The notes: generated by a model not told the origin, from the sequence alone. A DNA stretch of 64,000 nt from Novosphingobium sp. (GCF_027486195.1 NZ_JAIXPP010000060.1:1-64000), one strand, 5' to 3'; shown: positions 24,714-34,603, counted from the stretch's first letter. Translations and numbers: made by a program.

Positions 24714-26093
24714 CTAAACGGCCCGCGCGCGCACCTCGTCAAAGCTGTGCCGCACAAGCATGGCCCCATCGCGCCAGACGGGGCGGAGCAGGTTGTCCGC
24801 CTCCGCCACCTCGTCCATCCGGCGTGCGGCGGGCCGGCCCTGCTCCATCACCACCGCCTGCCGCCCCGCCTTGCTTGCCTTCGCAAGGTCGGTGGCGGGC
24901 GCTTTGGCCACATCGTTCCACACGCCGTCCGCATCGCGCATGGCATTGGCTTTCATGGCAAACCGCAGCGTGTCGCGGTTGACCTGCTGGAGCAGACCGC
25001 CGCCCATGCCGAAGGCAATATTGTCGATGGCAAAGCCTTCCGCGATCAGCCGGTCGATCAACCGGGCGATGCTGGCGGGGGTCATCCCGTCGCCCTGGAT
25101 CACGCGGACATGCGGATCGAGCACGCGATAGCCCTTGGCATTCACGGTGCCGCCGAAGGCCTCCCATAGCGTCCTGATCGCGCGCACCGGGGTCTCCACC
25201 GGATCGCCGCTATCGGGGCGCACCACCAGCGTGCCCTTGCGGGTGAGCACCTTGCCGCGCAGCGTGCCGCCCCAGATGCCGGTGAGCGCGGCATCGAGAT
25301 CGTAGCTGTCCGAGACGACGGCGACCAATTTGCCCTCGCCGTCGAAGGCGTCCAGCATATTGGCATAGGCGGCTTCCTCGCGCGCCCGGCCCCAGCTGGT
25401 CATCGTGCTGTGCTCGGCAGCGGGAATGGAGAAGCCAGCCATGTCCGCGCCATAGTAGCGCCGCGCCGCAAGCAGGCCCTCCATCGTATCGGTGCCCATG
25501 AAGTTCACGAGGTGCGCCATCCCGCCGAGGCCCGCGCTCTCGCCGCTGCTGGTGCCGCGCGCGCCGAAATCGTGGAGCTTGAAGGGCAATTGGCCCTCCA
25601 CATCCTCGCTCGTGCGCTCCAGCCCCGCGCGGATGATCAGGCGGCACTGGCGGCTGAGCGTGGCGACCGTGGTTGGATACCAGATTGCGCGCAGCAGCGC
25701 CGTTTCGATGAAGGTGGCGAGCCATGGCAGCCGCGCGTCGGTCGTCTCCACCTGCACCAGCGGCACGCTGGTCGGCACGATCATGCCTTCGGGCAGCGCG
25801 CGGATCGCGATGGGCAGATAGCCGCCATGCTCCGCCAGCACGATCTCCCAGCCCGCACGGTTGAACGGCACGCCATGCGCCGCGCAGACCGCCTCGGCCT
25901 CGTCAATATCCGCAGCCGTGATCGGGCGCGCCAGATAATCCATAAGGAACGGCTGCAGGCCGAAGAACACCACGTCATCAGCAAAGTCGTTGGGCCGCGC
26001 CTCGATATAGGCGCTGATCGCGCGCGTTTCGGGCGGGTATTGCAGGTAATGGCTGTGCTTGTAGCTGTCGGTGGCCAGGATCAAGTTGGTCAT
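24714..26093 (-). CDS. nadV: nicotinamide phosphoribosyltransferase
   Basis: 459 residues. It starts NLILATDSYKHSHYLQYPPET, as in NAMPT/NadV proteins, and has the core FKLHDFGARGTSSGESAGLGGMAHLVNFMGTDT, the catalytic-region SIPAAEHSTMTSWGR, the PRPP/ribose region VVRPDSGDP, and IQGDGMTP. It makes NMN from nicotinamide and PRPP. It follows nadM by 76 bases on the same strand, so the two steps nicotinamide to NMN to NAD are one unit. The set is probably controlled by the divergent NrtR-type regulator. Confidence 0.93.
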   Translation of the reverse strand: MTNLILATDSYKHSHYLQYPPETRAISAYIEARPNDFADDVVFFGLQPFLMDYLARPITAADIDEAEAVCAAHGVPFNRAGWEIVLAEHGGYLPIAIRALPEGMIVPTSVPLVQVETTDARLPWLATFIETALLRAIWYPTTVATLSRQCRLIIRAGLERTSEDVEGQLPFKLHDFGARGTSSGESAGLGGMAHLVNFMGTDTMEGLLAARRYYGADMAGFSIPAAEHSTMTSWGRAREEAAYANMLDAFDGEGKLVAVVSDSYDLDAALTGIWGGTLRGKVLTRKGTLVVRPDSGDPVETPVRAIRTLWEAFGGTVNAKGYRVLDPHVRVIQGDGMTPASIARLIDRLIAEGFAIDNIAFGMGGGLLQQVNRDTLRFAMKANAMRDADGVWNDVAKAPATDLAKASKAGRQAVVMEQGRPAARRMDEVAEADNLLRPVWRDGAMLVRHSFDEVRARAV

Positions 26094-26169
26094 GATGTGA
26101 ACTCCTCACATGGTCACGCCGGATGCAGGGCTCCCCTGCGCGGCGGGCACGTATTCTGTCGTCAGACAC

Positions 26170-27234
26170 TCAAAGGTCGGCCATCTGCTCGATGATGGCC
26201 CAGTGGTCCTCGAACAGCATGTCCGGGCTGAGATCGCCGAGGCGGTACCATTGGGCGTGCGCGGCATCGTCGCCGCCCTTCACGCTAAACAGCTTGCGCC
26301 GTTCGGGCAGGCGGAACAGGAACGCATGGGTAATGATGCGCCCGCGCAAGCTGCGGCCCGGCGCATCGAACACCCGCGTGCGCGCGTCCTCGATGAAGCT
26401 GGCGAGCATGGCCGGCGGGATCTGGCCCTTGCCGTCGCTGATCGCGGTTTCCTCGCGCAGTTCGCGGATCGCGGCATCACGGATGCGCTCGGCCGGATTG
26501 ACGAAGCCGCCCGGCAGCGCAAGCAGCCCCTTGCCCGGCGCGCGGCCGCGCTCGACCAGCAGGATATGGCCCGACTGAACCACGACCGCATCGGCGGTGA
26601 CGAAAGGCCCTCTGCCCCACTGCGCGGGATAGGCGGCGAGGTATTCGGCTTCCTCCAGCAAGGCCTTGAACGGCTCGCCCAGCATGAACGCCCGCAGGAA
26701 CTCCGCCACGCCTGCCGAAAGGATCGTCTGCGGCACTTCGGGAAGGCGCTGGAAATAGCGCTGCCGCACGTCGCTGGACGAGAAGGTGCCGTACTGGCTC
26801 TCGACCTGCAGGTTCTCCCATTCGGGGAAGAGCTTGAGGTAGTAGGACGAGGCATCCTTGCCATAGCCCGCCAGCGCCACGCGGAAATCCTTGAGCCCGT
26901 TGTTCTGGAAACCCTGGCGGTTGCCGTGTTCCAGCACCAATTCGCGCACCATGCGCTGCACCTGCGTGACCCACGCGGTATCCGAATAGAGATGGTCGGC
27001 GATCGGCGCGATGATCAGACGGCCCAGCGCCACTTCATGCCGGAAGGCGGAGCGCAGCATCGCCTCGCGCTCTGCATAAGTGAAAGGGTTGCGCGGATCG
27101 CGCGCCTGTGCAGCCGATCCGACCAGCACGATCAGCCGCTCGACTTGATCGAGCGCGCGGGCAATCACATGTTCGTGGCCGATGTGCAGGGGCTGAAAGC
27201 GCCCGATGAAGACGCCGAAATCGAAGCTGTGCAT
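26170..27234 (-). CDS. nadM: bifunctional NMN adenylyltransferase / Nudix hydrolase
   Basis: 354 residues. The N-terminal half is a nucleotidyltransferase with GRFQPLHIGHEHVI (HxGH motif) and a late SSSDVRQRYF (the ISSTxxR-like motif). The C-terminal half, from about 200, is a Nudix domain with GGFVNPAERIRDAAIRELREETAI, matching GX5EX7REUXEEXGU. Such fusions adenylylate NMN to NAD and hydrolyse ADP-ribose or similar products. It is first in the unit with nadV and faces the nrtR-like gene across a short gap with an inverted repeat. Confidence 0.93.
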   Translation of the reverse strand: MHSFDFGVFIGRFQPLHIGHEHVIARALDQVERLIVLVGSAAQARDPRNPFTYAEREAMLRSAFRHEVALGRLIIAPIADHLYSDTAWVTQVQRMVRELVLEHGNRQGFQNNGLKDFRVALAGYGKDASSYYLKLFPEWENLQVESQYGTFSSSDVRQRYFQRLPEVPQTILSAGVAEFLRAFMLGEPFKALLEEAEYLAAYPAQWGRGPFVTADAVVVQSGHILLVERGRAPGKGLLALPGGFVNPAERIRDAAIRELREETAISDGKGQIPPAMLASFIEDARTRVFDAPGRSLRGRIITHAFLFRLPERRKLFSVKGGDDAAHAQWYRLGDLSPDMLFEDHWAIIEQMADL

Positions 27235-27300
27235 GTTCGAGGCTCCCTCGAAATAAAGAGCAAGCCGGACTCCCCGACTCGCTAAGTTAGCTTATTTGCA

Positions 27301-27328
27301 GTTTACATATATCCTGTCAATGTGTAAC
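27301..27328. promoter_or_regulatory. inverted repeat GTTTACAT-N11-ATGTGTAAC, candidate NrtR operator
   Basis: GTTTACAT (27301-27308) and ATGTGTAAC (27320-27328) form an imperfect dyad in the 102-base gap between nadM and the NrtR-type gene. It ends 8 bases before the regulator start. The position fits repression of both directions; binding is inferred. Confidence 0.5.
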
Positions 27329-27336
27329 CTTGATTC

Positions 27337-28020
27337 ATGACCCAACCCCCCGTGGCCGTAACTGTCGATCTCGTGCTGATGACCGTGGCAAACGAGCGGC
27401 TCGCCGTCCTGCTCCAGCGGCGCAGCAGCGAACCGTTCGCCGGCTGCGCCGCCCTGCCCGGTGGCTTCGTCCAGCCGCACGAAACGCTGGATGATGCCGC
27501 GCGGCGGGTCCTGATCGAAAAGGCGGGCTTTGCGGCGGGCGATGGTGCGTGGCTGGAGCAGCTTTACACCTTCGGCGATCCGCAGCGCGATCCGCGCATG
27601 CGCACGGTGAGCGTCGCCTATTTCGCATTGCTCCCCCACGCACGGCTGGCCGAGGCCGTGGCGGCGCGCACGGACCTTTCGCTCGCGCCGGTCGGCGAGG
27701 CGGACGCACCGCTTGCGTTCGATCATGCGCTGATCGTGCAAACCGCGCATGAGCGGCTGCGCGGCAAGCTGGGCTATTCGCCGGTCGCCCTCGCACTCCT
27801 GCCCGAACGGTTCGCCCTGCGCGATCTGCAGACCGTGCATGAAGCTATCATTGGCACCCGCTTCAAGAAGCCCGCCTTCCGCAGGCGCATGCTCGATACG
27901 GGCTGGATCGAGCCGACCGGGCAACGCGAAACGGCATCGGCGTTCCGCCCGGCGGAGCTCTATCGGAAGCGGCATCACGCCCCCGGCGAAGCGGACGGAG
28001 TCACGCCAGCAACGGAATAG
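27337..28020 (+). CDS. NrtR-type Nudix-related regulator of NAD genes
   Basis: 227 residues. The N-terminal Nudix-like domain has AALPGGFVQPHETLDDAARRVLIEKAGF. The Nudix box is degenerate (RVLIEKAG instead of RELxEExG), as in NrtR regulators that bind ADP-ribose without cutting it. The C-terminal ~80 residues (LQTVHEAIIGTRFKKPAFRRRMLDTGWIEPTGQ) form the NrtR winged helix. It is divergent from nadM-nadV. NrtR usually represses NAD synthesis and salvage genes until ADP-ribose rises. The 3' end overlaps the convergent SWIM gene by 20 bases. Confidence 0.88.
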   Translation: MTQPPVAVTVDLVLMTVANERLAVLLQRRSSEPFAGCAALPGGFVQPHETLDDAARRVLIEKAGFAAGDGAWLEQLYTFGDPQRDPRMRTVSVAYFALLPHARLAEAVAARTDLSLAPVGEADAPLAFDHALIVQTAHERLRGKLGYSPVALALLPERFALRDLQTVHEAIIGTRFKKPAFRRRMLDTGWIEPTGQRETASAFRPAELYRKRHHAPGEADGVTPATE

Positions 28021-30010
28021 CCGAACGCTGCTGGCGGGCGATCAAGAGGGCATAGGCGGCAGCCAGCAGCGCCTCGGCGCTGCCGTCCTTGCCCAGCAAT
28101 TCCGCCAGAACCGGCATTCCGAAGGAATCGAGCCGACCTGCATGCGCGGCGCGGGCACCCTCCAGCATGGCCTGCAGGCCGGGGCCCGCTTCGAGCCGGT
28201 CGATCAGGTGCTGCCACGCCGCATCAAGCGCGGTCTGCGTGCCGTCTCGCGGCAGGCGCGTGAAGGTTCGGCTCCCCGACCGGCGCTGGCGCAACCGCGC
28301 GAGCCAACTTTGCTCTGCGATCCTGCCTGTCCAACCCGGCTTCCGCCACAGCGTGAGATCGACCGGATGACCCTCACCGATCAACGTGATCGGGGTGAGC
28401 GCCAGCCCCTGCCGCTCGCGGCTGATCTTCACCAGCACCAGCCCCTGCCAGCCGCGACTGACCGTGGCCTCCAGCGCTTCAATCGCGGTGTCAGCCTGCT
28501 CATCGTGATCCAGCGTCAGGGCCAGCCATGCGCCGGTCTCGTCCATCACCGGCCAGACCAGTTGCTGCGCGAAATCATCGAAAAAGGGCGCGGCTGTCCG
28601 CGCTGGCGCCAGCAGGCAGGCGGCGGGACCGCGCCCGGCATCAAGCCCCAGCCCGGATTGCGCCTGATGCACCCCGCGCAAATCGGCCCATGTGCGCACC
28701 GTGCCTGGCAGATCGGCGGTCGGCGCGGCGCGCGCCTCGACAATCGCGGCGCGCGCCGCAGCGGGTGCGGAAAGGCGGCCATCGGGCGAGATGTTCGCGC
28801 CTTCCAGCGCCAGCCGGGCATGGGCCAGCGTGGCGAGCGGCCCCGCCTGCCACATCGCCTGATGGTGCCATGCATCACCGGGCATGAATTGCGGATCCTG
28901 CCCGGGCCCGCGCGCAAGGCTCGTGCTCAGCCAGCGGCCGCTGCCCGCTTCAACGAACCACGCGGTCACCCCGCGCGCGCCAGTGGGGGTGCGCCAGCGC
29001 TCGCCGCCGCAGCCGATCAGATCGAGCGGGGCCGTGGGCGCAAAGCTGCGCCGCACCTGCCCGACCAGCGCCGCCTGCCGGTTCGCGTCCCCGGCAGTCA
29101 GTGCGCGCGTGAGGGCGAAGGCAGTAGAGGTCTGTTCGAGCAGGGTATCGGGATCGAACGACAGGGCCCGCTGACGGCGCAACCGGATCTGCGCGGCGAT
29201 GGCGCGCAGCATGGCAGCAAGGCGCGGCAGGGCGTCTGCGCGCGAGGAGACGGAAAGCTCGAACAGGGATTCCTCGAGCGGGACCGGCGCCAGATTGAAA
29301 CCCAGCGCCGCCACCTCGCCCAGCGCGCGGGCAATGCCGGCAAGGAACGCAGGCTCGGGCACGAACGCGGACGGCGCGGCAGCAAGCGCATCGGCCTCTG
29401 GCTCCGTATCCGGCACGGCAAGGCCGAACTGGCGGCGCGCGGCGAGAACGGCGGCGGCATGGAGCGCCTTGCGCTGGGCTTTGGGCGCTTTCGAGATGAT
29501 ACCGTCAAAACCCTGGCCGCGCAGGATCAGGATGGCCCCTTCAAGTCCGCCTAGTTCGACCGCGATTGCATTGGCCTGCACATCGACCTTGGCCGGTTCG
29601 CCCGCCATTTCCAGCGCCGCACGCCAGCTCGCCTTGCCGGCCCAGCGCTCAAGCGCTGCAGGATCGAAGGCTGCCAGCAGTTCGTGCGGATCGGCGGCTT
29701 GTGGCGGCGTTTCCTCGCCGGCGGGATCCTCTGTGGTCGGCGCCAGCACAAAGAGCACCGCCGCGATCCGGTGGCGGCACATCGCGGCCGACTTGCACGC
29801 ACACGGCGCCGCGCCGGGCCCCCGCGTATCGAGCACCACCAGATGGCCATCGGCTTCGACTTCAGCCTTGCCGGGCGATCCCGCGATCAGGCGCACCTTG
29901 CCCTCGTCCAGATCGCGATGCGCGCGGCGCACCAGCCCCGGATTGGCGAGCGCCGCCAGCGCGGTGTCATCGTAGGCCGCAAGGCTTTGGCGCAAGGCCG
30001 GGTCTATCAT
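28001..30010 (-). CDS. SWIM zinc-finger protein (YehQ-like)
   Basis: 669 residues from the ATG that overlaps the VWA stop (ATGA). Near residue 75 there is a SWIM zinc motif, CACKSAAMCRH (CxC-n-CxH), in PCACKSAAMCRHRIAAVLFVLAP. The rest is a long Ala/Leu-rich region without motifs I can name. SWIM domains bind DNA or protein. It is last in a five-gene chain DUF4132-MoxR-DUF5682-VWA-SWIM that mirrors the E. coli yehI-L-M-P-Q order. Function unknown. Confidence 0.82.
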   Translation of the reverse strand: MIDPALRQSLAAYDDTALAALANPGLVRRAHRDLDEGKVRLIAGSPGKAEVEADGHLVVLDTRGPGAAPCACKSAAMCRHRIAAVLFVLAPTTEDPAGEETPPQAADPHELLAAFDPAALERWAGKASWRAALEMAGEPAKVDVQANAIAVELGGLEGAILILRGQGFDGIISKAPKAQRKALHAAAVLAARRQFGLAVPDTEPEADALAAAPSAFVPEPAFLAGIARALGEVAALGFNLAPVPLEESLFELSVSSRADALPRLAAMLRAIAAQIRLRRQRALSFDPDTLLEQTSTAFALTRALTAGDANRQAALVGQVRRSFAPTAPLDLIGCGGERWRTPTGARGVTAWFVEAGSGRWLSTSLARGPGQDPQFMPGDAWHHQAMWQAGPLATLAHARLALEGANISPDGRLSAPAAARAAIVEARAAPTADLPGTVRTWADLRGVHQAQSGLGLDAGRGPAACLLAPARTAAPFFDDFAQQLVWPVMDETGAWLALTLDHDEQADTAIEALEATVSRGWQGLVLVKISRERQGLALTPITLIGEGHPVDLTLWRKPGWTGRIAEQSWLARLRQRRSGSRTFTRLPRDGTQTALDAAWQHLIDRLEAGPGLQAMLEGARAAHAGRLDSFGMPVLAELLGKDGSAEALLAAAYALLIARQQRSAIPLLA

Positions 30011-31143
30011 GCGATCCGCGCTCCGATCCATTCGGCGAACCGGTCCGGGGTGAGCGCGGCGATCTCCATGCCGCAGCCCGCCAGCCGTTCCGCCATGCGC
30101 CGATCATAGACCGGCGCGGCATCGTCGCTCAGCGCGCCGAGACCGAGCATGGTGATCCGCGCCGATGCCATCCGGCGCACCGCCGAAAGCAGCCGGCCAA
30201 CCGGCGCGCCTTCCTCGAAATCGCTGATGAGGACGAAGATCGTGCGTGTCGGCTGGGTGACGAGACCCTCGCAGTACTCCGTCGCCGCGCCGATATTGGT
30301 CCCCCCGCCCAGCTGAACCGACATCAGCACTTCGACCGGATCATGCGCCTCGCTGGAAAGATCGACGATGGCGGTATCGAACACCACCAACTTGACCTCC
30401 ACCGATGGCAGCGCCGTGAGGATCGAGGCCATGACCGCGGCATAGATCGTCGAGGACAGCATCGAGCCCGACTGATCGACGCAGAGGATGATCGTCCAGG
30501 GCAGGCGCCGCCGGCTGCGACCATGAAAGCGCAGCCGATCCGCCACGATCCGGCCGCGCTCGCTGTCCCAGTTCTTCAGGTTATCGCGGATCGTCTCGCG
30601 CCAGGCGAAGTTCTTCATCGACTTGAGCTGGCTGCGGCGGAAGCGGTTCGGCTTGCCGGCCAGCGCGGCCTCGACCCGGGGGCGGAGCTGCCGGAGTATC
30701 TCCTCCACCACCTTGCGGGTCACCTCGCGGATCTTCTCGCGCGCCGCCGGATTGGCCGCACCCTTGAAGGCGATCAGGGCTTTGAGCAGGTCGCGGTTCG
30801 GCTCAAGCGCATCGAGCACTGCCGGATCGGACAGCAGTTCGCTCATCCCGAGATTGTCGATCGCGTGGGCCTGCACGGTTTCATAGACCGACTGCGGAAA
30901 CAGATCGCGCAGCTCGCCAAGCCAGCCGAGCGGCGTCAGGCGAGTCGGATCGAGCGAACCACCCGCGCCGCCGCCCTGCTTGCTGCGCCGGAGCCCGCGC
31001 TTCTCCATCTCGCGCGCGTAGAGATAATCGAGCGCGCGGTCCGCCCGCAGGTCCGCGCCGGAAAGCTCGGAGGATGGCAGGGCGCGCTCGGCATAGCGGC
31101 CCAGCGCAAGGCGCCAGCGACGCAGAAGCTGCGGGTCGGTCAT
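30007..31143 (-). CDS. VWA-domain protein (YehP-like)
   Basis: 378 residues. The C-terminal half is a VWA domain with MIDAS DQSGS (TIILCVDQSGSMLSS), GGTNIG and SDFEEG. The N-terminal half is helical and basic. VWA proteins of this type (CoxE-like) usually work with a MoxR AAA+ partner to load or remodel a target. That partner is two genes upstream. Start and stop overlap both neighbours by 4 bases (ATGA), showing strict coupling. Confidence 0.9.
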   Translation of the reverse strand: MTDPQLLRRWRLALGRYAERALPSSELSGADLRADRALDYLYAREMEKRGLRRSKQGGGAGGSLDPTRLTPLGWLGELRDLFPQSVYETVQAHAIDNLGMSELLSDPAVLDALEPNRDLLKALIAFKGAANPAAREKIREVTRKVVEEILRQLRPRVEAALAGKPNRFRRSQLKSMKNFAWRETIRDNLKNWDSERGRIVADRLRFHGRSRRRLPWTIILCVDQSGSMLSSTIYAAVMASILTALPSVEVKLVVFDTAIVDLSSEAHDPVEVLMSVQLGGGTNIGAATEYCEGLVTQPTRTIFVLISDFEEGAPVGRLLSAVRRMASARITMLGLGALSDDAAPVYDRRMAERLAGCGMEIAALTPDRFAEWIGARIA

Positions 31144-33506
31144 GCGAGGCCGTCGCGTACGAGAATGGCGTGCAATTCGCGGTCAAGCGCGAGGTTGGCG
31201 GCGAAATCGTCTTCGGGAAGCGCAACCAACACGGCAAGACGGTTCGGATCGGCACCAATGAGATCGGCAACTTCGCTCGCCAACCGGTCCGTCTCGCGCG
31301 GGTCAAGCGGCATGAGCGCGAGGCGCAAGTGGGGGAGCAGCGCAACGAAGGCCTCCTCGCTCGCTCCCGCCACCACATCGTTGAGCGCGGTGATGATCAC
31401 CGGCGTCGTCCACAGCAACTCGCGCGCGATCGCGACCACACCGCCAAGGAACGCCAGCCGGTCGGCAGGCTCGACATAGCCGCTGGCCAGTTCGCCGCGC
31501 AGCCGCTGCTCCAGCGCGGCAGGGGCGATCTGGCCGCCGGTCAGGGCAAAGGCGGTCACCGCACCGGCGAGCATCGGATCAAGTTCGGCCTCGCCGAGCC
31601 GGGCCAGCGCCTCGTCGAACAGGGCTAGATCGAGCGGTGCGCCAGACGAACGGGCAAGCTCGATCAGCCCGCGCAGATCGGCCAGCGCGGCAATAGCAGG
31701 GCGCAGTTGATCCTCCCCGCAATAGGCCAGTTCGGGGAGCAGGACGAGGATGCGGCGCCAGGCGGCAGCCATGATCCGGTCGAGCGTGGCCGTATCGGCA
31801 ATCGCCAGCACCTCGCGGCTCCGGCGCAGGAGCACGAGATCGGTCAGCGCGGCGATGAGCGAGGCCAGTTCGGGATCATCAAGCACATGGCGCTCGACCG
31901 CATCGAGCACCGCGTCTGCCGCCTCGCCAAGCCCGGCCCGGCACGCCGCCGCATAGAGATCGATTGCCGCAATCGCGCTGCGCCCGCGGCCCTGCTGCGA
32001 AAGCTTGGCCAGCTTTTCGGCCAGCACCGCCGCCAGCGCTTCGGTCAGTGTGTCCGCCACTTCGGAGAGCTCGATCAGCCGGGTCTCCACATTCGGCGAC
32101 CAGCACACCGACCAGATCTCGTGCAGTCGGTCGAGCCCGGCATCGTTGCGGAAATCGGGCCCTGCCGTGCGCTGTGCGAAGTCGGAACCGATCAGCGCCA
32201 TCGCATGGCAAAGACGGCTCGCTTCGCGGTGGCGCGGCTTGCGGTAGATATCGAGTTCGCGCGTGCGCCGCTCGCCGTCGGCAATCGTGAAGCCCAGCGC
32301 CCGCGCGCTGTCGCGCACTGCCTCGACCAGCGGGGGCGATCCGGCCGATGGTGGCACATCGCCGATCGCGCTGCCGGTCAGCCAGGCCCTGAGCTCCGCG
32401 AGGAGCGGCACCTCGCCCACCGGTATTTCGTCCTTGATGAAGCTGGAGCGCACCGCATCGATGATATCGTCGCGCGCGGGAAACGGCCGCCCTCGCAGCG
32501 CGGCAAGGCGCTCGGCCTGTTCGACCGCGTTCAGCACGACCGGCAAGCTGGGCGCCGCAAGGTCCGTGCCGCGCAGATGCGCCGCAAAGCCGGTGATAAG
32601 ATCGAGCGCCAGCGCCTTGCCGCCCGTCTCGCGCGCCTGCCACAGCCGTTCGTAAAAGCCCGGCAGCGCAAGGCCGGCGCTGTATCCCGCCAGCGCATCG
32701 AGCTGCCGCATGCCATAGCGGACAAGGTAGGAACGCCCCGCACCCGGCTTCGGCTCAACCACCTTGTCGCGGCCGGGATCGATCAGCGCGGCGGCATGGA
32801 AGCCGCCCACAAGGACCACGATAGGCCCCTCGGTTGCGGCCCGGTGCCGCGCGATCAGCGCCCGCATCTGCGCCTCACGCGCCAGAGTGCCATCGCGCGT
32901 CATCGCATCGGACGAAACGGCGCCGCGGATGCAGGCGCAGTATTGCCCGACATCGGCGAAAAAGCGCGCCCAGTCAGGTTCGGCTATGCGGCTTTCGAAC
33001 AGTTGGTCCCACACCTCGTTGCCATCGCGGCAGCCGAGTTCGCGGGCGAGCGCAGTGACATAGTCGCCTACGTCGAACGGTGTCTCGTCGCCGATCAGCG
33101 AGCGGGCACCGGTGTCCTCGTCGCCGCCCGGCATCATCGCCGGGTCGGTCGACGGGAGATCGATCAGGCGCGCGGGAATGCCGCTGGCCGCAGCGGTCTG
33201 CAGCGCGATCAGTTCGGGGCTGTGGCTGCAGAACGGGAAATAGCTGACCACGCGGCGGTTGCCGCTATCCTTCGCCGCATCGCGCAGCGCGACTATGGCC
33301 ACCGGCGCGCGGGTGCGGGGGTCGCAGACCTGCTCGATCAGCGGCTCGAAATCGAGGGGACCCTCGATCAGCACGGCCTTGGGTCCGACCGCCGCCAGCA
33401 GCCGCTCGAGATGCGCGGCGCAGGCCGGGCTATGGTGCCGGATCGGCACGATCCACAGATCGCGTGCGGGATCATGGAGTGGGGGCGCTTCCACCGGCGG
33501 CCTCAC
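31140..33506 (-). CDS. DUF5682 protein (YehM-like)
   Basis: 788 residues from GTG 33506, which gives a GTGA overlap with the MoxR stop; GTG 33494, with TGAGG 6 bases upstream, is an equal alternative. The ORF track start at 33548 would overlap by 46 bases. The N-terminal RDLWIVPIRHHSPACAAHLERLLAAVGPKAVLIEGPLDF is the DUF5682 signature, and later come HSPELIALQTAAASGIPARLIDLP and VVLVGGFHAAAL. The N-terminal part recalls TraB/ChaN-like folds, with conserved His and Glu that might bind metal. The rest is helical. Companion of the MoxR/VWA pair; function unknown. Confidence 0.85.
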   Translation of the reverse strand: MRPPVEAPPLHDPARDLWIVPIRHHSPACAAHLERLLAAVGPKAVLIEGPLDFEPLIEQVCDPRTRAPVAIVALRDAAKDSGNRRVVSYFPFCSHSPELIALQTAAASGIPARLIDLPSTDPAMMPGGDEDTGARSLIGDETPFDVGDYVTALARELGCRDGNEVWDQLFESRIAEPDWARFFADVGQYCACIRGAVSSDAMTRDGTLAREAQMRALIARHRAATEGPIVVLVGGFHAAALIDPGRDKVVEPKPGAGRSYLVRYGMRQLDALAGYSAGLALPGFYERLWQARETGGKALALDLITGFAAHLRGTDLAAPSLPVVLNAVEQAERLAALRGRPFPARDDIIDAVRSSFIKDEIPVGEVPLLAELRAWLTGSAIGDVPPSAGSPPLVEAVRDSARALGFTIADGERRTRELDIYRKPRHREASRLCHAMALIGSDFAQRTAGPDFRNDAGLDRLHEIWSVCWSPNVETRLIELSEVADTLTEALAAVLAEKLAKLSQQGRGRSAIAAIDLYAAACRAGLGEAADAVLDAVERHVLDDPELASLIAALTDLVLLRRSREVLAIADTATLDRIMAAAWRRILVLLPELAYCGEDQLRPAIAALADLRGLIELARSSGAPLDLALFDEALARLGEAELDPMLAGAVTAFALTGGQIAPAALEQRLRGELASGYVEPADRLAFLGGVVAIARELLWTTPVIITALNDVVAGASEEAFVALLPHLRLALMPLDPRETDRLASEVADLIGADPNRLAVLVALPEDDFAANLALDRELHAILVRDGLA

Positions 33507-34603
33507 CCCAGCTTGAGCGACCGCGCCGCCTGATAGAATTCCTTCCACACGCCCGAACGCCCGGCGCGCTCCTTCACGATATGATCGACATAGGCGCGCA
33601 GGCGCTTCCCATCCTCCGGCGAATCCTTGAGCACCACGCCCTGGATCTGCCGCGCGACATGCATGCCCGAAAGCCGCCCATCATCGAGGTAAACCGCCTC
33701 CAGCGCGGCGGCATGGAGCACGTTGACCGCCTCGGCGGTGGACATGACCGCATCGGGCCGGTTGAGGTTCACGCCTTCAGCCGTGCGCCCGGTGCGCAAG
33801 TCCTGGAAGGTGCGCACCAGCAGATCGGCCACTTCCCGCTCGCCGCGCACGACGATGCCCGCCGGTTCCAGCCGCTCGGCCAGCTGCTTCAGCACAAGTT
33901 CGCGCTCGAAATCGGGATCACTGATCGGGTGCACCGTCTCGAAATTGAAGCGGCGCTTGAGCGCGCTGGAGATTTCGTGGACGCCGCGATCGCGCAAGTT
34001 GGCCGTGGCGATCACGTTGAAGCCGGGCGCGGCCATGCTCACCGCATCGGGGCCGAGTTCGGGCAGGGCCAGTGCCTTTTCCGAAAGGATCGAAATCAGC
34101 GCGTCCTGCACTTCGGGCGGGCAGCGGGTGATTTCCTCGAAGCGCACGATCCGGCCGGTGCGCATGGCGTTGAGCACGGGCGATGGCACCAGCGCGCGCG
34201 CGCTTGGCCCCTCGGCCAGCAGCAGCGCATAGTTCCAGCCGTAGCGGATATGATCCTCGGTCGTCCCCGCCGATCCTTGCACCACCAGCGCCGATGTGCC
34301 GGAAACGGCGGCGGCGAGCAGTTCGGAGAGCAGCGATTTGGCGGTACCCGGTTCTCCCACCAGCATCAGCCCCTGCTGGCTCATCAGGCTGACGATTGCG
34401 CGGTCGGCCAGCGGATCATCGCCATAGAACTTGCGCGCGATGCCCAGTTTTGCGTCCCCCAGCAGGAACTTGCGTACCGCGCGCGGCGAAAGCCGCCAAC
34501 CAGCCGGGCGCGGATTCTTCGTATCGTCCGCCGCAAGCTGGGCCAATTCGGCGGCATAGCGCTGCTCGGCCGGTCTGCGGATTGCCTCGGTCTGCTCGGT
34601 CAT
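33503..34603 (-). CDS. MoxR-family AAA+ ATPase (YehL-like)
   Basis: 366 residues from ATG 34603 (ATGA overlap with the DUF4132 stop); the ORF start at 34624 is inside the previous gene. It has Walker A GEPGTAKS in LMLVGEPGTAKSLLSELLAAA, Walker B-like IVRFEEITRCPPEVQDAL, and sensor-1 FNVIATANLRDRG. MoxR ATPases act as chaperones that use ATP to switch VWA-bound partners. The VWA gene is in the same operon. Confidence 0.92.
   Translation of the reverse strand: MTEQTEAIRRPAEQRYAAELAQLAADDTKNPRPAGWRLSPRAVRKFLLGDAKLGIARKFYGDDPLADRAIVSLMSQQGLMLVGEPGTAKSLLSELLAAAVSGTSALVVQGSAGTTEDHIRYGWNYALLLAEGPSARALVPSPVLNAMRTGRIVRFEEITRCPPEVQDALISILSEKALALPELGPDAVSMAAPGFNVIATANLRDRGVHEISSALKRRFNFETVHPISDPDFERELVLKQLAERLEPAGIVVRGEREVADLLVRTFQDLRTGRTAEGVNLNRPDAVMSTAEAVNVLHAAALEAVYLDDGRLSGMHVARQIQGVVLKDSPEDGKRLRAYVDHIVKERAGRSGVWKEFYQAARSLKLG

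Noticed and set aside
26110-27285. 391-residue plus-strand ORF over nadM
   Set aside because: Antisense shadow of the nadM-Nudix gene, whose motifs are intact.
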